The notes below the pieces were generated by a model that saw nothing but the letters and a program-made list of their open reading frames with translations, made no database searches and was not told the DNA's origin. The translations under genes were made by a program, and so were the position numbers. DNA of 6,462 nt, taken from NCBI GenBank assembly GCA_009786275.1, contig WQTL01000375.1:1-6462 (forward strand). Direction: 5' to 3'. Positions 1 to 5,068 of the stretch are shown piece by piece. This stretch comes from Bacillota bacterium. Lineage in GTDB: Bacteria; Bacillota; Clostridia; Oscillospirales; Acutalibacteraceae. Each line of letters starts with the position of its first letter. Position 1 is the first letter of the stretch.

Positions 1-1759
1 GTACGATTCTGTACAGCCGCCCGCCCCAGCAGGCGCGCATCCTCCCGTCCGTGAGCTCCCGCGTCTCCGCGCCGCAGGCGAGCAGGTCCTCCGGGTATTC
101 GATCCGCACATCGCCCAGCAGAATCGCCCCCGGCGTCAGGACGGGCTTGCGGGGGGTCAGCAGGTGCAGGCGGATGTCGCCGCTGGGCCGGGCCAACTGG
201 AAGGACTCCCGCAGGGTGACGCAATTCGCGGCCCGGGCAAAGGTAAAATCCCGCCGCCAGGACACGATGCCGGCCTCCTCCGGGTAGGCCCCCGCGATGT
301 CCAGCGAAAAACGCACGTCCTCGCCGTCCGGAGCATAGGCGGCGTCGCGGGCGGCGAAGCTTTGGCCTTCCCTCTGCATCACGCCGTTCACCAGCGGCAG
401 GTTGTGCCAGGCCGACTGCATGGCCCAAAGCTCGTAGCGCCCGGGCGAGAAGGTCTGCTTCGTATAGGTTTCCACGCCCGCGTCCACCAGCACGGGCTGC
501 CCGTCGGCGTAGAGGATGAAGCTGCCCGCGTCGTTGTGGTTGTGCGATACGCCGTTGTGCCCGCCTTTGGCGGCAAGGCAGAGCCCCCGGTCGGTGCCCG
601 CCGCGCGCCTGGCCGCCATGAGGCAGATACTTTCGTACCAGGCTTCGCGCACATGGGGGTAGGCCCCGGGGATGCCCCGGGCCTCGCGCGCGGCCATCAT
701 GCCCCGGACGGCCTCGTGCAGGCACTTGCCCCCGGGCCTGTAGGTTTTCAGCAGCAGCGCGCCGAAGTCCGTCATGCTTTGGCTGCCAACCCGCTTGCCG
801 TAGTCATACAAAATCGCGCCGGAGGGCAAGCCCCTGGGGCTGGCGTCCCCCACGGGCACCACCCAGTCCCCGCTGATGTGCGTTTTGCAGATGAACTCGC
901 CCATATTGCGCACCAGCGGGTCGCTGAAGAGCCGCAGTTTCCCGATCAGGGCGGTTTCGAGCATCTCCAGGTATTCGAACAGCTTGCCCGCGGCCACCCC
1001 CCAGTAGGTCGGGCCCTCGTCGCAGCCGCCGTCCGGGCCGTAGCTTTCCATGAATTTATCCACCGTGACCATGCCGCGCCGCACGACGGCGCACAGGCGC
1101 GCCGGGTCGTCCTCCAGGCTCAGGGCGGCGAAGAGCACGTTGGCGTTGATCCAGGGGTTCCAGTTGTTGACGTGGGCATTTTTTTGGTGCAGGCCCATCC
1201 AGGTGTAGTCCACCGTCAGGAAGGGCGTGAAGACCCGCTCCCGCACGCACTTTTTGACCATCGCGGAAACCGGCTTCGCGCATTCCCCCAGCACCGGCAG
1301 CAGCAGGTGGAGCGCCCCGGCCAGGGTCGCGGCGGTTTCGGCGGCGAAGAGGTCCAGCCTGCGGGTGTCCGGGTCGGGCAGGATCGAGACGAAGTGGGCG
1401 GGCAAACACCAGGTGCACTCCTCGCAGATGCACCAGAGCATATTGACCGCCGCGTCGGTGTATTTGCCGCGGTTCGTCAGGCACTCGGCGACCGCCAATG
1501 TGACCAAGGCGGAGCGCCGGGCGAAATAGCGCGCCTCAAAGGCGCTGCGGTCGCCGTCCCGCGCGAAGCGCATGTAGAGCGTGGCGGGCAGGACGGCCTG
1601 CTCCTGCTCCAGCAGCGCGTCGGCCTGGGGCACGAAGTGCGCCGCGTAGTCCTCCGCCAGGCCGTCCCAGAAGGCCCTGCCGTGGATGTCGGGGAAAAGC
1701 CGGAACTGCGGGGACAGGAATTCCTCCAGAAAGCTGCCCTGCGTATATTGGCTGAGCAT
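1..1759 (-). CDS. Heparinase II/III-like family protein, 3' end cut by window edge
   Basis: The frame reads 586 codons without a stop and runs off the left edge. The family contains polysaccharide lyases and related proteins that act on uronic-acid-containing glycans; the substrate here is unknown. An N-terminal helical (alpha/alpha toroid) part carries NNWNPWIN (residues 198-205) and DGGCDEGPTYW (243-253). These match the conserved asparagine and tyrosine regions of the lyases, with Tyr252 the candidate catalytic tyrosine. A C-terminal beta-sandwich begins near residue 370 and carries the family signature GGHNGVSHNHNDAGSF (399-414), rich in His/Asn, followed by LYADGQPVLVDAG. No signal peptide is visible at MLSQYTQGSF, so a cytoplasmic location is inferred. 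The ATG at 1759 is chosen because a purine-rich AAGGAAGGGG lies 7 nt upstream and the frame stays open; a GTG at 1767 is in another frame. It is transcribed divergently from the GH3 gene, which suggests a shared role in glycan use. The family is secure; activity is inferred. Confidence 0.9.
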   Translation of the reverse strand, partial: MLSQYTQGSFLEEFLSPQFRLFPDIHGRAFWDGLAEDYAAHFVPQADALLEQEQAVLPATLYMRFARDGDRSAFEARYFARRSALVTLAVAECLTNRGKYTDAAVNMLWCICEECTWCLPAHFVSILPDPDTRRLDLFAAETAATLAGALHLLLPVLGECAKPVSAMVKKCVRERVFTPFLTVDYTWMGLHQKNAHVNNWNPWINANVLFAALSLEDDPARLCAVVRRGMVTVDKFMESYGPDGGCDEGPTYWGVAAGKLFEYLEMLETALIGKLRLFSDPLVRNMGEFICKTHISGDWVVPVGDASPRGLPSGAILYDYGKRVGSQSMTDFGALLLKTYRPGGKCLHEAVRGMMAAREARGIPGAYPHVREAWYESICLMAARRAAGTDRGLCLAAKGGHNGVSHNHNDAGSFILYADGQPVLVDAGVETYTKQTFSPGRYELWAMQSAWHNLPLVNGVMQREGQSFAARDAAYAPDGEDVRFSLDIAGAYPEEAGIVSWRRDFTFARAANCVTLRESFQLARPSGDIRLHLLTPRKPVLTPGAILLGDVRIEYPEDLLACGAETRELTDGRMRACWGGRLYRIV

Positions 1760-1766
1760 GCGCACA

Positions 1767-1776
1767 CCCCTTCCTT
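1767..1776 (-). promoter_or_regulatory. Ribosome binding site of the heparinase II/III-like gene
   Basis: On the minus strand AAGGAAGGGG precedes the ATG at 1759, with 7 nt between. It is purine-rich and partly complementary to the 16S rRNA tail. It decides the ATG start over the out-of-frame GTG at 1767. Confidence 0.7.
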
Positions 1777-1789
1777 TGTTATACCAAAG
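1774..1789. repeat. Short inverted repeat CTTTG-N6-CAAAG at the expected start of the heparinase transcript
   Basis: Arms CTTTG (1774-1778) and CAAAG (1785-1789) flank a 6-bp centre. The repeat overlaps the likely transcription start (about 1785) and the edge of the Shine-Dalgarno sequence on the minus strand. It could be a small operator, or a weak hairpin if transcription begins upstream of it. With only 5-bp arms it may also be chance. Confidence 0.3.
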
Positions 1790-1791
1790 CT

Positions 1792-1820
1792 ATTCTATCA
1801 TGCCTCGGCGTAATTGTCAA
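1792..1820 (-). promoter_or_regulatory. Sigma-A promoter for the heparinase II/III-like gene
   Basis: On the minus strand a perfect TTGACA -35 (1815-1820) is followed by a 17-bp spacer and TAGAAT as the -10 (1792-1797; one change from TATAAT). A TG one base before the -10 (TGA-TAGAAT) makes it an extended -10. The start of transcription is expected near 1785, giving a leader of about 25 nt that contains the Shine-Dalgarno site. Its -35 directly abuts the -35 of the opposite promoter, so polymerase binding at the two should compete. Confidence 0.75.
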
Positions 1821-1826
1821 TTGACA
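1815..1826. promoter_or_regulatory. 12-bp perfect palindrome TGTCAATTGACA formed by two abutting -35 boxes
   Basis: TGTCAATTGACA reads identically on both strands and supplies TTGACA to the promoters on each side. It is the centre of a mirror arrangement: -10, 17 bp, -35, -35, 17 bp, -10. Two abutting consensus -35 boxes necessarily produce this sequence, so a separate repressor is not needed to explain it. A regulator that binds the palindrome would nevertheless shut both genes at once. The sequence also resembles heptamer repeat units found near 5901-5935. Confidence 0.75.
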
Positions 1827-1849
1827 GGACAGCGTTGGTCTGTTATAAT
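1821..1849 (+). promoter_or_regulatory. Full-consensus sigma-A promoter for the GH3 gene
   Basis: TTGACA (1821-1826), a 17-bp spacer and TATAAT (1844-1849) match the housekeeping consensus at all twelve bases. TG at 1841-1842 adds an extended -10. Transcription should begin near 1856, leaving a leader of about 44 nt before the ATG at 1900. Such a perfect promoter is expected to be intrinsically strong unless blocked by a repressor or by the competing divergent polymerase. Confidence 0.88.
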
Positions 1850-1883
1850 CAAGACGCGAAATACGGAACGTTGCCATCACATA

Positions 1884-1892
1884 AGAAGGCGG
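1884..1892 (+). promoter_or_regulatory. Ribosome binding site of the GH3 gene
   Basis: AGAAGGCGG lies 7 nt before the ATG at 1900. It is an imperfect Shine-Dalgarno sequence. It supports this start, which also places a good signal peptide at the N-terminus. Confidence 0.65.
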
Positions 1893-1899
1893 TAACCGA

Positions 1900-4509
1900 A
1901 TGAAACACCATACTGCGGTCAGAAAACTCACAGGCGCGCTGCTGGCATTGGCGCTGGCGGCGGGGACCATGCCGCTTGCCGCGGCGCTCAGCGGCGGCGT
2001 CAGCGCGGACATTATTGCGCAAACCCGCCAAACGGCGATCGACCTGGAGGCGGAGGGCATCGTCCTGCTGAAGAACGAGGGCGGCCTGCTCCCCCTGGCG
2101 GGTAAAAAGCTCAACATTTTCGGGGCCGGCTCCGTGAGCCCCTTCTACGGCGGCGCGGGCTCCGGGATGATCACCTCCGAGCACCCCGTGTCGTTCTACG
2201 ACGCCCTGGAGGCCGAAGGCATCCCCTACAACGAGGAGCTGCGGAAGCTCTACGAGGCGAACGACCGCTCGGTAAAGGCCCCCAAGACCGACAGCACGCA
2301 GATCAACAACCTGCTGCAGCTGGCCATGGCCCAAAACACGATAGAAGAAATGCCCGTCAAAAAACTGACGGACGACATTATGAAGCGCGCGCGTACATAT
2401 TCGGATACGGCGCTGATTATGATCAGCCGCACCAGCGCCGAGGGCGCGGACCACAGCGCGGAAACCCTGCGTTTGAGCGCCGCGGAAAAAGCCCTGGCGG
2501 AGAAAGTCGCCGCCGCGTTCCCGCGGGTGATCGTCCTGTTCAACATCGGGAACGTCATGGAGATGGGCTGGCTGGAGGACTACGGCAGCATCCAGGCCGC
2601 CGCGATCCTCTGGATCCCCGGCGAGTTCGGCATGACGGCCGCGGCGCGCATGCTGCGCGGCAAGGTGAACCCCTCCGGCAAGCTGGCCGATACCATCGCC
2701 TACAGCGTCGAGGACCATCCCTCCGGCGCGTGCTTCGGCGACTATGCCTACGACTGCGGCGGGAGCTACGTGGAGTACCTCGAGGGCATCTACGTGGGCT
2801 ACCGCTACTTCGAGACCTTCGCGAAAAATAAAGTGCAGTATCCCTTCGGCTACGGGCTTTCGTACACCAACTTCCGGCAGACCCTGCTCAGCCGCAGCGC
2901 CGGCGGCGGCAAGGTGACGCTCCAAGTCGAGGTGAAGAACACCGGCAAAACGGCGGGCAAGGACACCGTGCAGGTGTACTACAGCGCGCCCTACACCAAG
3001 GGGGGGCTCGAGAAGAGCGCCGTCGCGCTGGGCGGCTTCGCCAAGACGAAGCTGCTGCGGCCCGGCGCGTCGCAGACCCTCACCGTGACCTTCCCCGTCA
3101 ACGGCATGGCCTCCTACGACGTGGTGTGCGGGGCCTGGGTGCTGGAGAAGGGCACGTACGAAATCATCCTCGGCCGAGACGTGCGCACGCACATCGACAG
3201 CTTCACTTACACCAACCCGAAGGACGTCGTCATCGGCAGGGACCCCGTGACCGGCACGAAGATTCGCAACCTCTTCGGCGGCGTGTACAACGGCTTCCCG
3301 CTGCTCTCCCGCGCGAAGCCCGACGACCTGCCCCGCGCGCGCACACTCAAGGCGGACGACGCTGTTAAAAACGCGGACCAATTGCCCGCGCCCGCGAAAA
3401 CCGGCACAGCGCCCAAGCTCGGTGTTCGCTACGACAAGCCAATCACTTTACAGGATGTCGCGAAGGACAGCGGGCTCTGGGACAAATTCCTGGACCAGCT
3501 GACCCTGCGGGAGATGGCCATGCTCGTCACCAAGGGCGGCTACGAGACCTACGGCGTGCCGCGCCTGGGGATTCCGCACACGATGGACAACGACGGCCCC
3601 TCCTCGGTGAAGGGCCGCAACGGCCTGCTCTATACCGATTCCGGGACGGCCTACCCCTGCGCCACGGCCATCGCCTGCACCTGGAACACGGCCCTGGCCG
3701 AGCAAATGGGCCGCGGCGCCGGCATCGAGGCCCGGGACATCGGCACGGACGTCTGGTACGCCCCGGGGGCGAATATCCACCGCAACCCGCGCGGCGGGCG
3801 CAACTTCGAGTACTTCTCCGAGGATCCGCTGCTCTCCGGCAAGATGGCCTCCGGCATTGTGGGCGGCGCGAAGGCGGAGGGCCTCGTGACCACCATCAAG
3901 CACTTCGCCCTGAACGACCAGGAGACCAACCGCAACGGCATTTTCACCTGGGCGCACGAGCAGGCGATGCGCGAACTCTACCTCAAGGCCTTCGAGATCC
4001 CATTGAAGGAGACGAAGGCCGCCGGGGTGATGTCGGGCTACAACCGGCTGGGCACGCGCTGGTGCGGCGCGAGCGCCGCGCTGCTCAACGATTTACTGCG
4101 CAGAGAGTGGGGATTCGAGGGCTTCGTGGTGTCGGACTTTTCGTCGAACATGACCGGCGCCGGCTACATGAGCCCGGTCCTGGCGGTGTACAACGGCAAC
4201 GACGCGATACTGGCCGGCATCGACCTCATCACCATCCCCTCGAATCTCCTCGCGGTGGAGGCAGCCTATTTGCGCGACCCGGTGGGCTTCGGCGCCGCGC
4301 TGCGCAGTGCCTGCAAGAACATCTGCCTCATGAAGCTGCGCTCCCGCGCCTTCCTCCACCCGGAGCAGACCTACGACGACTCGCTCCGTGACGCGCTGAC
4401 ATCGCCGGACGAGTGGGACTTCGCCTTCCCCTACACGGTTTCGGCCGCCCGCTTCGCCCTGGCGAACGCCGCGGACGCGTTCCTGTGGGGCCTGCGGCCG
4501 ATTTTCTAA
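1900..4509 (+). CDS. Exported glycoside hydrolase family 3 enzyme with permuted domains (probable beta-glucosidase type)
   Basis: This 869-residue enzyme should hydrolyse beta-linked sugars from the non-reducing end of oligosaccharides; the exact sugar cannot be read from sequence. Residues 1-36 form a Sec-type signal peptide (K2, R8 and K9, then a Leu/Ala core), with possible cleavage after Ala29 or Ala36, or retention as a membrane anchor. The domain order is reversed from classic GH3. The alpha/beta sandwich comes first (about 42-325, ending in FGYGLSYT, 316-323). It is followed by a fibronectin III-like domain (about 338-427), a Pro/Ala-rich linker (to about 520), and then the TIM-barrel domain (about 525-830). 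Asp565 in DNDGP, Arg634 in GRNFEYFSEDP and KHFALND (667-673) are sugar-binding motifs. Asp746 in FVVSDF is the expected nucleophile, and Glu181 in SAEGADH the likely acid/base. The same permutation is known in rumen clostridial GH3 enzymes of Ruminococcus albus and Butyrivibrio. The gene has its own full-consensus promoter and ends 7 bp from the convergent gtrA-like gene. Confidence 0.96.
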   Translation: MKHHTAVRKLTGALLALALAAGTMPLAAALSGGVSADIIAQTRQTAIDLEAEGIVLLKNEGGLLPLAGKKLNIFGAGSVSPFYGGAGSGMITSEHPVSFYDALEAEGIPYNEELRKLYEANDRSVKAPKTDSTQINNLLQLAMAQNTIEEMPVKKLTDDIMKRARTYSDTALIMISRTSAEGADHSAETLRLSAAEKALAEKVAAAFPRVIVLFNIGNVMEMGWLEDYGSIQAAAILWIPGEFGMTAAARMLRGKVNPSGKLADTIAYSVEDHPSGACFGDYAYDCGGSYVEYLEGIYVGYRYFETFAKNKVQYPFGYGLSYTNFRQTLLSRSAGGGKVTLQVEVKNTGKTAGKDTVQVYYSAPYTKGGLEKSAVALGGFAKTKLLRPGASQTLTVTFPVNGMASYDVVCGAWVLEKGTYEIILGRDVRTHIDSFTYTNPKDVVIGRDPVTGTKIRNLFGGVYNGFPLLSRAKPDDLPRARTLKADDAVKNADQLPAPAKTGTAPKLGVRYDKPITLQDVAKDSGLWDKFLDQLTLREMAMLVTKGGYETYGVPRLGIPHTMDNDGPSSVKGRNGLLYTDSGTAYPCATAIACTWNTALAEQMGRGAGIEARDIGTDVWYAPGANIHRNPRGGRNFEYFSEDPLLSGKMASGIVGGAKAEGLVTTIKHFALNDQETNRNGIFTWAHEQAMRELYLKAFEIPLKETKAAGVMSGYNRLGTRWCGASAALLNDLLRREWGFEGFVVSDFSSNMTGAGYMSPVLAVYNGNDAILAGIDLITIPSNLLAVEAAYLRDPVGFGAALRSACKNICLMKLRSRAFLHPEQTYDDSLRDALTSPDEWDFAFPYTVSAARFALANAADAFLWGLRPIF

Positions 4510-4516
4510 AGGGGGC

Positions 4517-5047
4517 TTATTTGCTCTCCTTCTCCTTGTTGCGCATCAGCAGCTTGTTGACGGGGAAGTAGCCGATGAACTGGATCAGGCCGCAGCCCAG
4601 GGTGGCGATATTGCCCGCCAGCTGCTCGCCGATGCCGAGATTCATCAAAAACACCGTTAGCGCCGGCGAAAGCCAGGCCGAAAAGCAGATCAGCGCCAGG
4701 GTGAAGGCCAGGTAGATCGTCAGGGTGATGGGGATGCTCGTCGTGCCGCCGAAGGTCTTCTTCCGGTTGACGAAAAACGCGACGATCTGCGCGAGGATGT
4801 TCGCCGCGTTGAACGCGATGAAGTACTTCAGCCCGCCCGCGTCCAGGTCGTAGTGGAACACGAACCAGTGGAAGGGCTGCGCCTCCAGGGCCTTGATCGC
4901 CGGGATCACCTGGAGGACGTTCAGCGCCGTGAACTGCACGATGCTGGCCAGCAGGCTGACCACGGTGAATTTCACCAGCTGCCACAATGTCACCAGCGCC
5001 GAGCCCTTTTCCTCCGCCTTTTGGTCGAGGTCTTTCAGTTTAGCCAT
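4517..5047 (-). CDS. GtrA-like family membrane protein (four transmembrane helices)
   Basis: This 176-residue protein belongs to the GtrA/DPMS family (Pfam GtrA-like). Family members are small membrane proteins thought to help flip or present polyprenyl-phosphate-linked sugars for modification of cell-surface polysaccharides or teichoic acids. Four hydrophobic stretches are visible at about residues 25-48, 74-93, 107-135 and 142-163. The family hallmark FFVNRKKTF (91-99) follows the second helix, and the C-terminus is short and charged (NKEKESK). The helices lie inside a charged N-terminal tail (MAKLKDLDQKAEEK) and a loop of about 25 residues between helices 1 and 2. The ATG at 5047 is supported by AAGGAGA six bases upstream. 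The gene starts 21 bp after the purL stop on the same strand, with no terminator between, so it is probably co-transcribed with purL. No glycosyltransferase partner is present in the window. The family call is firm; the transported lipid-sugar is unknown. Confidence 0.93.
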   Translation of the reverse strand: MAKLKDLDQKAEEKGSALVTLWQLVKFTVVSLLASIVQFTALNVLQVIPAIKALEAQPFHWFVFHYDLDAGGLKYFIAFNAANILAQIVAFFVNRKKTFGGTTSIPITLTIYLAFTLALICFSAWLSPALTVFLMNLGIGEQLAGNIATLGCGLIQFIGYFPVNKLLMRNKEKESK

Positions 5048-5053
5048 GGGAAG

Positions 5054-5060
5054 TCTCCTT
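5054..5060 (-). promoter_or_regulatory. Ribosome binding site of the gtrA-like gene
   Basis: AAGGAGA on the minus strand is a strong Shine-Dalgarno sequence 6 nt before the ATG at 5047. It lies within the 21-bp gap after purL, so the downstream gene has its own translation signal on a shared transcript. Confidence 0.85.
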
Positions 5061-5068
5061 ACAGAATT

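Noticed and set aside
164..1813. A 549-codon open frame on the plus strand opposite the heparinase II/III-like gene.
   Set aside because: It is antisense to a clear family member. Its composition is the Ala/Gly/Arg/Pro/His-rich pattern typical of out-of-frame translation in G+C-rich DNA, and it has no recognisable motifs. It also runs across the divergent promoter's minus -10.
1849..3381. A 510-codon open frame on the minus strand inside the GH3 gene.
   Set aside because: It is the complement of a well-supported GH3 reading frame. Its sequence is low-complexity Val/Ala/Gly/Arg/His with no family motif, so it is a G+C-driven shadow.
4464..4482. Possible terminator stem GAACGC-N7-GCGTTC near the end of the GH3 gene.
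   Set aside because: No U-tract follows, and it lies inside the coding sequence 27 bp before the stop. The arms are only 6 bp.
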